A stretch of 18,002 nucleotides of DNA from CAZQDP01 sp964592375 (GTDB taxonomy: Bacteria > Bacillota > Clostridia > RUG12999): the NCBI GenBank assembly GCA_964592375.1, contig CAZQDP010000051.1, forward strand, positions 1-18,002, given 5' to 3'. A model generated the notes under the pieces. That model was not told the origin of the DNA and searched no databases. It saw nothing but the letters and a program-made list of their open reading frames with translations. Position 1 is the first letter of the stretch; each line of letters opens with the position of its first letter. The position numbers and the translations under genes were made by a program. Shown piece after piece: positions 1 to 6,770 of the stretch.

Positions 1-2
1 GA

Positions 3-1454
3 TTACACAATATAGGTGGAAGAAACGGTGTTGCCGCCTCTGCCTGTCCAATTGGTGTGAAAGAACTCGCCGCGCGGCTTGTCTGTTCTTTCATACATAT
101 GTGCACCGAAATAATCTCTTTGACCTTGCAACAGGTTTGCCGGTAGTTTTTCGCTTCTATAACCGTCAAAATACGAAAGAGCAGAGGAAAGAGCGGGAAC
201 GGAAATGCCATTTAAAATTGCCTGAGACAATACACGTCTGAAGCTTTCTTGTGCTTCTGTTACCTGCTGGGTGAAATATGGAGCCATTAAAAGATTGGAT
301 AGGGCAGGGTTTTCCTTGTATGCATCCCTGATTTTTTCAAGGAATACAGAGCGGATGATACAGCCACCTCTCCAGAGCATGGCAATGTCGCCCAATTTCA
401 GATCCCATTCAAATTCCTTTGAAGCGGCATCCATTAACACAAAGCCTTGTGCGTAGGAAACAATTTTAGAGGCAAACAATGCGTTTTCAAGGTCGCTGAG
501 AAATGCTTCCTTATCGCCTTCGTATTGCTTGATGGCAGGGCCGGCTATTGCTTTTGAGGCTAACACTCTTTCTTCCTTGATGGCAGAAAGAGAACGAGCA
601 TATACGGCTTCGCTAATGAGCGTAAGTGGTACGCCGAAGTCCAAAGCGGCCTGTGAGGTCCATTTGCCGGTGCCCTTTTGGCCGGCAGTATCCAAAATAT
701 AATCCACAATAGGCGTGCCGTCTTCATCAATGTAGTGGCAGATGTCCGCTGTGATTTCCACAAGGTAGCTATCAAGCCTGTTCTGATTCCATTTTGTAAA
801 CACATCACCAATTTCCGGTGCGGACATGCCGAGTAAGTTTTTCATAATAAAATATATTTCGCAAATCAGCTGCATATCGCCATATTCTATGCCATTGTGC
901 ACCATTTTTACAAAATGCCCTGCACCATCACTGCCAATCCAATCACAGCAAGGAGTGCCATCTGCCGTTTTGGCAGAAATGGCCTGCAAGATAGGCTTCA
1001 CGTGTGCCCATGCGGCAGGTGAACCGCCCGGCATAATGCTGGGGCCAAGTAGCGCACCCTCTTCGCCGCCGGAAACCCCGGAGCCAATATACAATATGCC
1101 TTTTTCTTCTAGATATTTTGTTCTTCTTCTTGTATCATAAAAATATGAATTTCCGCCATCGATTAAGATATCGCCCTTTTCAATAATCGGTAGAAGTTTT
1201 TCAATCAAATCATCTACCGGTTGGCCTGCCTTTACCATCATCATAATCTTGCGAGGCTTTTTAAGGCTTCCTACGAATTCTTCCAGAGAGTAAGTACCCA
1301 GTATATCCAGTTCCTTTGCTCTGCCTTCCGTAAATCTTTTTACTTTTGCTGTATCACGATTAAAAACGGACATGGAAAAACCATGGTTTGCAATATTCAT
1401 TGCAAGGTTTTCGCCCATTACCGCAAGTCCGATCAGTCCGAAATCTTTACCCAT
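3..1454 (-). CDS. gnd: 6-phosphogluconate dehydrogenase (decarboxylating)
   Basis: This cytoplasmic enzyme oxidatively decarboxylates 6-phosphogluconate to ribulose-5-phosphate in the pentose phosphate pathway. The 483-residue protein is full length for the family (about 470-480). It opens with the dinucleotide-binding loop GLAVMGENLAMN (residues 9-20) and has N32-R33 after the second strand, the usual NADP-preferring pair. The catalytic segment GHFVKMVHNGIEYGD carries K183, H186 and E190, matching the residues known in the sheep and E. coli enzymes. AGQKGTGKWT follows, and QRDYFGAH lies near the C-terminus. The ATG at 1454 is preceded by AAGGATGG about 9 nt upstream. It is the last gene visible in a minus-strand operon, 24 bp after the hydroxyacid dehydrogenase. 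The stop codon lies at 3-5, so the terminator or any further operon gene is outside the window. Identification is very secure. Its pairing with a sugar-acid kinase and a reductase suggests catabolic use. Confidence 0.97.
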   Translation of the reverse strand: MGKDFGLIGLAVMGENLAMNIANHGFSMSVFNRDTAKVKRFTEGRAKELDILGTYSLEEFVGSLKKPRKIMMMVKAGQPVDDLIEKLLPIIEKGDILIDGGNSYFYDTRRRTKYLEEKGILYIGSGVSGGEEGALLGPSIMPGGSPAAWAHVKPILQAISAKTADGTPCCDWIGSDGAGHFVKMVHNGIEYGDMQLICEIYFIMKNLLGMSAPEIGDVFTKWNQNRLDSYLVEITADICHYIDEDGTPIVDYILDTAGQKGTGKWTSQAALDFGVPLTLISEAVYARSLSAIKEERVLASKAIAGPAIKQYEGDKEAFLSDLENALFASKIVSYAQGFVLMDAASKEFEWDLKLGDIAMLWRGGCIIRSVFLEKIRDAYKENPALSNLLMAPYFTQQVTEAQESFRRVLSQAILNGISVPALSSALSYFDGYRSEKLPANLLQGQRDYFGAHMYERTDKPRGEFFHTNWTGRGGNTVSSTYIV

Positions 1455-1478
1455 TTTTCTACACCATCCTTTTTTAAT

Positions 1479-2381
1479 TTATGCAAAATGCTTCATGAGA
1501 TTATCCAGCGCCTGCTGTTCCATCATACTTCTGGCCTCAACGGCACTAGAACCCATATGCGGGCTGAGAACCACGTTTTCAAGCTCGGTAAGTGGGCCTT
1601 CATATGGTTCCTGCGCAAAGCAGTCGAAGGCTGCACCGGAAAGCTTGCCACTTTTCAGAGCGGTATAGAGTGCATCTTCATCTACCAAATTACCGCGGGA
1701 AATATTCACGAGAATTGCGCCATCCTTCATGGCATTGATTGCCCCGGCATCAATCATGTGATGATTTTCTTTTGTATAGGGGATGTGCATGGTCACAATA
1801 TCACTTTGTGCGATTAAATCCGCAAGTGGCATCATTTTGCAAAGAGAATGCTCCGTAATATAGGGGTCATAACCCACAAGTTCACATCCAAATGCCTTTA
1901 AAATATTGGCGACATATGTACCAATGCGGCCACAGCCAATAATACCCACGGTTTTCCCGCGCAAAAGGTTGCCAAGGGGACGAAGCCATTGCTTTGACTT
2001 TACACCTGCATCCAGTGTGGGGATTTTTCGAAGCAAGCTCATGAGCATACCTATCGTAAGTTCACTTACGGCAACCATGGGTGCATCGGGAGTGATTTCA
2101 ACGATTTTACCAAGCTTTTTAGCGGCATCCATATCCACAGAATCTACGCCAACGCCGCAACGAGAAATGACCTTTAACTGGGGAGCGGTTTCCATCACCT
2201 TTTCCGTGAGGGGCTCAACCCCTGCAATCATGCCCACGGGCTTGTACTCCTGCATAAGACCTATAATTTCATCCTCTGTCAATTTTCTTTTATAGGGATT
2301 TAAAATAAAGTTATATTCAGCCGGCAAATCTTTAATGCCAAAACTGGAGGTGGTAATTAGCATATTATTAGACAAATTCAT
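1479..2381 (-). CDS. D-isomer-specific 2-hydroxyacid dehydrogenase (phosphoglycerate dehydrogenase-like)
   Basis: This is a 300-residue NAD(P)-dependent oxidoreductase that interconverts a 2-keto acid and a D-2-hydroxy acid. The Rossmann motif GIIGCGRIG sits at 146-154, and the acidic D172 (VGYDPY) after the next strand favours NAD(H) over NADP(H). The family's catalytic triad is visible: R229 in NISRGNLVDE, E258 in FAQEPYEG and H275 in LSPHMGSS. There is no C-terminal ACT domain, so it is the short form. The ATG at 2381 follows AGAGG closely (3 nt). The next in-frame ATG, 18 nt downstream, has no better site. It lies 13 bp after the kinase and 24 bp before gnd, so the three are almost certainly co-transcribed. 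Automated pipelines would call it phosphoglycerate dehydrogenase (SerA-like). The context suits a 2-keto-6-phosphogluconate reductase (KguD role) better, but the substrate cannot be read from the sequence. Confidence 0.9.
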   Translation of the reverse strand: MNLSNNMLITTSSFGIKDLPAEYNFILNPYKRKLTEDEIIGLMQEYKPVGMIAGVEPLTEKVMETAPQLKVISRCGVGVDSVDMDAAKKLGKIVEITPDAPMVAVSELTIGMLMSLLRKIPTLDAGVKSKQWLRPLGNLLRGKTVGIIGCGRIGTYVANILKAFGCELVGYDPYITEHSLCKMMPLADLIAQSDIVTMHIPYTKENHHMIDAGAINAMKDGAILVNISRGNLVDEDALYTALKSGKLSGAAFDCFAQEPYEGPLTELENVVLSPHMGSSAVEARSMMEQQALDNLMKHFA

Positions 2382-2394
2382 CTTCCTCTCTTTC

Positions 2395-3495
2395 TTATCT
2401 GATCACTCGTGCGCCTGCACCTTTTACAACAGCTTCCACTTCTTTGAGACTTGCCATGGAGGTGTCACCCGGGGTAGTCATGGCCAGTGCACCATGTGCT
2501 GCACCGTATTCAATTGCCTTTTGGCCGTCGTTAAAGGTGACCATACCATATATAAAGCCCGAGGCGAAGCTATCTCCTCCGCCTACTCGGTCGTATATTT
2601 CAAGTGCATCGTATGTTTTGGATGAGTAAAACTCACCATCATACCAGCAGATTGCACCCCAATCGTTCACTGTAGCGGTTTTCACGGTGCGTAGGGTAGT
2701 AGCGATCGCTTTAAAATTAGGATACGTTGCCACTGCTTGTCTTATCATATTTTCATAGCCTGAGCGGTTGATTTCATTAAAATTCTCATCGTTGCCTTCT
2801 ACCTCTAAACCAAGGCAAGCTGTAAAATCTTCTTCGTTTCCAATCATCACATCAATATACTTTGCAAGCTCGCGGTTTACCTCTCTTGCCCTATCAATCC
2901 CTCCAATATAATTCCAAAGCGAAGGGCGATAATTTAGGTCGTAGGATACAATGGTACCATATTTTTTTGCGGTTTTAACAGCCTCCAGTACAACGCCTGG
3001 TGTTGTATCAGAAAGTGCGGCAAAAATACCGCCTGTATGCATCCAACGCACACCTAAGGTGCCAAACAAGTATTCCCAATCAATATCATCGGCTTTCATC
3101 TGAGAAGCTGCAGAATTGGCACGATCGCCAACGCCAAGCGCACCACGAATGCCATGTCCCTTTTCGGTGAAATTAAGACCATTGCGAACGGAACGGCCGA
3201 TACCATCAAACTTCATCCATTTAATAAAGGAGGTGTCCACCCCGCCTTGCATAATGAAATCTTCAATGAGCACGCCAACATCGTTATCCGCGAGCGCAGT
3301 GACAATTGCGGTTTTATAGCCAAAGCATTTGCGCAGGCCACGAGATACATTGTATTCTCCGCCGCCTTCCCATACTTGAAAAGAACGGGCGTTTTTTATT
3401 CTGCCGTCTCCCGGGTCAAGTCTTAACATAACCTCACCTAAGGAAATACAATCATACATGCAATCCTTTTTGTCCTTTAGCACCAATTTGCTCAT
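2395..3495 (-). CDS. PfkB-family sugar kinase (2-keto-3-deoxygluconate or 2-ketogluconate kinase type)
   Basis: This ribokinase/PfkB-fold kinase of 366 residues phosphorylates a sugar or sugar acid with ATP. Visible motifs are GGGEYNVS (44-51, substrate-binding glycine region), YDLNYRPSLW (185-194, characteristic of KDG kinases), GNEEDF (219-224), and the C-terminal PfkB signature DRVGGGDSF (302-310) with catalytic base D308. The second glycine of the anion-hole motif replaces the more common alanine. It is somewhat longer than a typical KdgK (about 310-340). I place the start at the ATG at 3495 because GGAGG stands 8 nt upstream. A longer reading frame up to 3579 would put its first codons inside the promoter, and another ATG overlaps the ribosome binding site itself. 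It is the first gene of the operon with the dehydrogenase and gnd, driven by the promoter at 3551-3579. No KDPG aldolase is seen, so a KDG route would need a partner elsewhere. Confidence 0.9.
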   Translation of the reverse strand: MSKLVLKDKKDCMYDCISLGEVMLRLDPGDGRIKNARSFQVWEGGGEYNVSRGLRKCFGYKTAIVTALADNDVGVLIEDFIMQGGVDTSFIKWMKFDGIGRSVRNGLNFTEKGHGIRGALGVGDRANSAASQMKADDIDWEYLFGTLGVRWMHTGGIFAALSDTTPGVVLEAVKTAKKYGTIVSYDLNYRPSLWNYIGGIDRAREVNRELAKYIDVMIGNEEDFTACLGLEVEGNDENFNEINRSGYENMIRQAVATYPNFKAIATTLRTVKTATVNDWGAICWYDGEFYSSKTYDALEIYDRVGGGDSFASGFIYGMVTFNDGQKAIEYGAAHGALAMTTPGDTSMASLKEVEAVVKGAGARVIR

Positions 3496-3550
3496 GAATA
3501 ATTCCTCCATTTTATGACCGCCACATGGGCGAAAATTAATATATTGATTT

Positions 3551-3579
3551 ATTATATACTGTAATGCTAAACTTGTCAA
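3551..3579 (-). promoter_or_regulatory. Sigma-A promoter of the kinase-dehydrogenase-gnd operon
   Basis: Read on the minus strand, TTGACA (3574-3579) and TATAAT (3551-3556) are separated by exactly 17 bp, a perfect consensus match. The predicted transcript start is near 3544, giving a leader of roughly 50 nt before the ATG at 3495. It lies back to back with the promoter of the divergent hydrolase-like gene. Both -35 boxes are followed by AG, giving the shared string TTGACAAG. Confidence 0.85.
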
Positions 3580-3627
3580 ATAGTAAAATATATTAGAATT
3601 GTTTCCCGAAAATCAAAATTCAAAGAC

Positions 3628-3656
3628 TTGACAAGCAAAATGATAAAATATATAAT
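3628..3656 (+). promoter_or_regulatory. Sigma-A promoter of the first glycoside-hydrolase-like gene
   Basis: TTGACA (3628-3633) and TATAAT (3651-3656) have a 17 bp spacer, a perfect consensus promoter. The start would be near 3663, leaving a leader of about 43 nt. The ribosome binding site AAAGGGG is at 3689-3695. No activator seems necessary. A repressor in the 48 bp between the two divergent -35 boxes is possible. Confidence 0.85.
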
Positions 3657-3705
3657 AGCAAAAATAATAAAATTTATGATTAAGTGGTAAAGGGGTCTTA
3701 AAAAA

Positions 3706-5688
3706 ATGGAAGATTTATCGTTTCGTCAGGTGCACCTTGATTTTCACACCAGTGAAAAAATTGAGAAAATTGGTGCGAATTTTTCAAAAGAGCAATTTCA
3801 AAAGGCGCTGAAGATAGGGCATGTAAGCTCTATTACCGTGTTTTCGAAATGCCACCACGGCTTTGCATACCATCCATCAAAAGCAAATGAAATGCATCCG
3901 CACCTTGGGTTTGATTTGTTATCTGCTCAGATTGACGCTGCACATGAAATCGGTGTAAAAACACCGGTCTATCTTTCTGCCGGATTGGATGAAAAAATGG
4001 CAAACCGCCACCCGGAGTGGCTTTTTAAAGAGAAGGATGGTGCAGGAAATCAAGAGTTTTTGGCTGTGGCCCGTTACCATCGCCTGTGCTTTAACACACC
4101 CTACTTGGATTATCTTTTGGCGCAGATTGATGAAGTGGCAGGGCGTTATGATGCAGATGGTATTTTTCTTGATATTGTAGGTGTCCTTCCTTGTACCTGT
4201 AGCAGTTGTATTGCCGCAATGCTGGCAAAAGGGCAGGATCCGCGGGATGAGGTGGCCATATGGGAGCTTGCAGAGGAAGTTTACGCGAATTACACCAAAA
4301 AAGTCCGTGAAGTTGTTGATAAAACAAAGCAGGGACTGCCTGTTTTCCATAATGGTGGCCATATCCGTCAGGGTAGACGAGATTTAGCACAGATGAATAC
4401 ACATTTGGAGCTTGAAAGCCTGCCGACCGGTGGTTGGGGATATGACCATTTTCCACTTTCTGCAAGGTATGCACAGACGCTCGGAATGCCATTTTTAGGA
4501 ATGACGGGCAAATTCCATACCACTTGGGGAGAATTCGGAGGTTACAAACATAAAAATGCATTGCGCTACGAAGCGGCGCTTTCCATTGCCAATGGCGCTT
4601 GTTGTAGTGTTGGCGATCAATTGTCGCCGGATGGATTAATGGACGTGGCCACCTATCTACTTATTGGCGCAGCTTACTCTGAAGTGGAGAAAAAGCAACC
4701 GTGGGTAGAGTTGGTGCAGCCTGTAGCAGATATCGCATTACTCACTACCGAATCGGTCAATAATTGCTATTATAAAACGCCAAAGGCAAGAGCAGGGGAG
4801 ATGGATAGTGGCGCTGTACGCATTCTATTAGAGGGACATTATCTTTTTAATGTCATAGATACGTTGGCGGATTTTTCTGTTTATCGTGTGATTATACTAC
4901 CGGATGGTTGCCGTTTGAATGCGTCTTTGTTGCAGAAATTAGAAACCTTTATCACTGGCGGTGGAAAGATACTGGCAACCGGCGAAAGTGGTCTTGCACT
5001 GGATGGAGATGAGTTTGTTCTTGATTTTGGCGCACAGCGTATATGCGAAAACCCTTTTCAACCGGATTATTTTCGTCCTCACTTTTCGCTTACAAGTCTT
5101 GATGAGGCTTCCTTTATCTTCTATGGTAAAGGTCAGAAGCTTGCTCTTACCTCGGGGAAAGAGCTCGGTGCAAGAGAAAACCCCTATTTCAACCGAGATG
5201 CTTTGCATTTCTGCTCCCATCAACATGCACCAAGCAGCGGAGAATACGGCGGCCCGGGCATGGTTGAAGGGCGGGCTGGTATTTATATTGCGTGGAATGT
5301 TTTTGAGGATTATGCCACAAAGGGCAGCCTAAGCCTAAAGGAAACGGTCATCGCTGCACTCGATAGACTGCTTGATGGTTGTAAGACCATTAAAACAACA
5401 CTGCCGGCGCAAGGCGTAACCACATTAATGCACCAGAAGGAAAAGAAACGGTATATTCATCATCTTTTATATGCTTGCCCGGTGAAGCGGGGCAAAAATG
5501 TAGAAGTCATCGAAGACCTTTTGCCCATCTACAATACCGAATGCCAAATCAAGCTTCCGGTTACTGCAAAAAAAGTATATCTTGCGCCTTCCATGCAAGC
5601 AATTGACTTTACGCAAGAAAAGGATACGATATGCTATGCTGTGGAAAAATTCTCCTGCCATGAGATGGTTGTCGTGGATTATCAATAA
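3706..5688 (+). CDS. Glycoside-hydrolase-like protein with GH42-type barrel and trimerisation-like domain
   Basis: This 660-residue protein resembles the poorly characterised 'hypothetical glycosyl hydrolase 6' type ((beta/alpha)8 barrel) followed by a beta-galactosidase trimerisation-like flavodoxin fold and a C-terminal beta domain. It starts RQVHLDFHTSE, typical of that group. Barrel features include HPEWLFKEKDG (102-112), DGIFLDIVG (151-159, with D156 at a strand end) and LELESLPTGGWGYD (234-247), whose acidic residues are catalytic candidates. A CxCxxC cluster (C163, C165, C168) with C128 upstream recalls the four-Cys zinc site of GH42 beta-galactosidases. The segment VDTLADF... to GGGKILATGESGL (about 384-430) fits the middle domain. 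There is no signal peptide or membrane segment, so it should act in the cytosol on imported oligosaccharides. The ATG at 3706 has AAAGGGG 10 nt upstream. It is divergent from the sugar-acid kinase operon. The family placement is from memory of motifs, and the substrate is unknown. Confidence 0.8.
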   Translation: MEDLSFRQVHLDFHTSEKIEKIGANFSKEQFQKALKIGHVSSITVFSKCHHGFAYHPSKANEMHPHLGFDLLSAQIDAAHEIGVKTPVYLSAGLDEKMANRHPEWLFKEKDGAGNQEFLAVARYHRLCFNTPYLDYLLAQIDEVAGRYDADGIFLDIVGVLPCTCSSCIAAMLAKGQDPRDEVAIWELAEEVYANYTKKVREVVDKTKQGLPVFHNGGHIRQGRRDLAQMNTHLELESLPTGGWGYDHFPLSARYAQTLGMPFLGMTGKFHTTWGEFGGYKHKNALRYEAALSIANGACCSVGDQLSPDGLMDVATYLLIGAAYSEVEKKQPWVELVQPVADIALLTTESVNNCYYKTPKARAGEMDSGAVRILLEGHYLFNVIDTLADFSVYRVIILPDGCRLNASLLQKLETFITGGGKILATGESGLALDGDEFVLDFGAQRICENPFQPDYFRPHFSLTSLDEASFIFYGKGQKLALTSGKELGARENPYFNRDALHFCSHQHAPSSGEYGGPGMVEGRAGIYIAWNVFEDYATKGSLSLKETVIAALDRLLDGCKTIKTTLPAQGVTTLMHQKEKKRYIHHLLYACPVKRGKNVEVIEDLLPIYNTECQIKLPVTAKKVYLAPSMQAIDFTQEKDTICYAVEKFSCHEMVVVDYQ

Positions 5689-5693
5689 ATGGC

Positions 5694-5738
5694 TTTACGT
5701 GAATGGGGCTGCACAGTGTGCAGCCCCATTCACGTAAA
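5694..5738. terminator. Perfect 21 bp hairpin between convergent genes
   Basis: The arms 5694-5714 and 5718-5738 are perfectly complementary over 21 bp with a 3 nt loop (AGT), and a GC-rich centre (GGGGCTGCAC) lies next to the loop. The hairpin starts 5 bp after the hydrolase stop and ends 4 bp before the araC stop, so it can serve both convergent transcripts. Neither side carries a clean T-run immediately after the stem, which is unusual for an intrinsic terminator of this strength. Confidence 0.75.
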
Positions 5739-5742
5739 AAGA

Positions 5743-6633
5743 CTATTGCGTGCTTTCGCGGAACGCTTTGGGCGATAAGCCTTTTATTTTTTTAAAAGTG
5801 GCAACAAAAAACTTATAATCATGAAATCCGCATTCAGCGGCCACATCCATTAAGTTTTTTGTGCGATCCCTAAGCATAGTACATGCATGTTCAATTCGAA
5901 TGCCTTGCAGGTACTCGGTAATGGTAATGCCGGTGGTTTCCTTGAAAAGGCGGCATAAGTAGTTTTTACTTACAAAACAGTTCATGGCTAAGTTTTCAAG
6001 CTTGAATTTTTGTGAATAGTTTTGGTTTAGGTAATCAATAATACTCTGTACGGTATTTACCTTGTTTTCCGGAGCATGCTCACTTGGCCAGGGACTACCA
6101 AAGGAGCGCAATATCATTACAAAAAGCTCAATAGTATATGCCTTTAGCATATTCATAAAGCCCTCCTGCCGATTGAGACGCTCTGTAAGCATTGATAAGA
6201 ATAAAGCCTCTATTTTTTGCTGTTGTGCAACGCTAAAATGCACTGTTTTTTTAATTCTTACCTCACCGCTTTCAAGGGATATTTCAAATAAGCATGCATA
6301 GGTAGCGGGAGAGAAATCATAGAGCAAGGATAGTTCGTTTTTAATAAAATCAGGTTTAATAATCACATTATAGGTATAAAGTTGCTCGTTTTTACGGCTA
6401 ATAAAGGCATGAGACACATCATAATTAATGATGAATAAATCGCCTTTGTATACTTCGTATTGCACACCATCTACCACATGAAAGCCACTGCCTGCATAAA
6501 CATAGCAGATTTCAACAAAGTCGTGGGAATGATAGATGCAGTGCTGTGCATCATGTTCCTTGGCACGAATAATATGAAAGCTCTGGTTCGGCTGTAAAAA
6601 CTGTTCGGACCGATATTGAACATTGGTATTCAT
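5743..6633 (-). CDS. AraC-family transcriptional regulator
   Basis: This 296-residue DNA-binding regulator has the usual AraC layout. An N-terminal cupin sensor domain (about 15-140) carries HSHDFVEICYVYAGSG and a GDLFIINYDVSHAF strand. A linker of helices follows, then a C-terminal double helix-turn-helix (about 195-296) with LAMNCFVSKNYLCRLFKETTGITITEYL as the first HTH and MDVAAECGFHDYKFFVATFKKIKGLSPKAF as the second, the classical AraC signature. Such cupin domains usually bind a sugar or oligosaccharide. The ATG at 6633 has GGAGG 6 nt upstream. The gene is divergent from the second hydrolase-like gene (137 bp gap) and convergent with the first. This points to activation of the 6771 gene and probably autoregulation through the inverted repeat at 6650-6671. 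The ligand is unknown. Confidence 0.95.
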   Translation of the reverse strand: MNTNVQYRSEQFLQPNQSFHIIRAKEHDAQHCIYHSHDFVEICYVYAGSGFHVVDGVQYEVYKGDLFIINYDVSHAFISRKNEQLYTYNVIIKPDFIKNELSLLYDFSPATYACLFEISLESGEVRIKKTVHFSVAQQQKIEALFLSMLTERLNRQEGFMNMLKAYTIELFVMILRSFGSPWPSEHAPENKVNTVQSIIDYLNQNYSQKFKLENLAMNCFVSKNYLCRLFKETTGITITEYLQGIRIEHACTMLRDRTKNLMDVAAECGFHDYKFFVATFKKIKGLSPKAFRESTQ

Positions 6634-6649
6634 ATGGCGCCTCCGCTAT

Positions 6650-6671
6650 ATTTGAACGCATCAGTTCAAAT
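6650..6671. promoter_or_regulatory. Perfect inverted repeat upstream of araC (candidate operator)
   Basis: The arms ATTTGAAC and GTTCAAAT (8 bp each) are separated by 6 bp (GCATCA). The repeat lies 17-38 bp before the araC start codon, inside the araC leader predicted from the promoter at 6694-6721, and about 100 bp before the divergent hydrolase gene. This suits autoregulation or a site for the AraC protein. A leader hairpin is the alternative. Confidence 0.5.
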
Positions 6672-6693
6672 GATAATAATATAACCCTATATC

Positions 6694-6721
6694 ATTATAA
6701 CATAACCCCTACAAAAATCAA
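6694..6721 (-). promoter_or_regulatory. Likely araC promoter
   Basis: On the minus strand TTGATT (6716-6721) and TATAAT (6694-6699) are spaced 16 bp. The -10 is perfect and the -35 is good. The start would be near 6687, upstream of the inverted repeat. The opposite direction, towards the gene at 6771, offers -10-like strings (for example TATATT 6733-6738) but no convincing -35, consistent with an activator-dependent promoter there. Confidence 0.6.
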
Positions 6722-6770
6722 TATACCTATGTTATATTTCTTATAAATTAATAAATTAGGAGATGACAAA

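Noticed and set aside
1221..1817. Plus-strand open frame (198 codons) opposite gnd and the dehydrogenase
   Set aside because: It spans the junction of two confident minus-strand genes, and its composition is that of a reverse-complement shadow.
3496..3579. N-terminal extension of the kinase up to 3579
   Set aside because: The extension would include the -10 box of the operon promoter and the GGAGG that serves the ATG at 3495.
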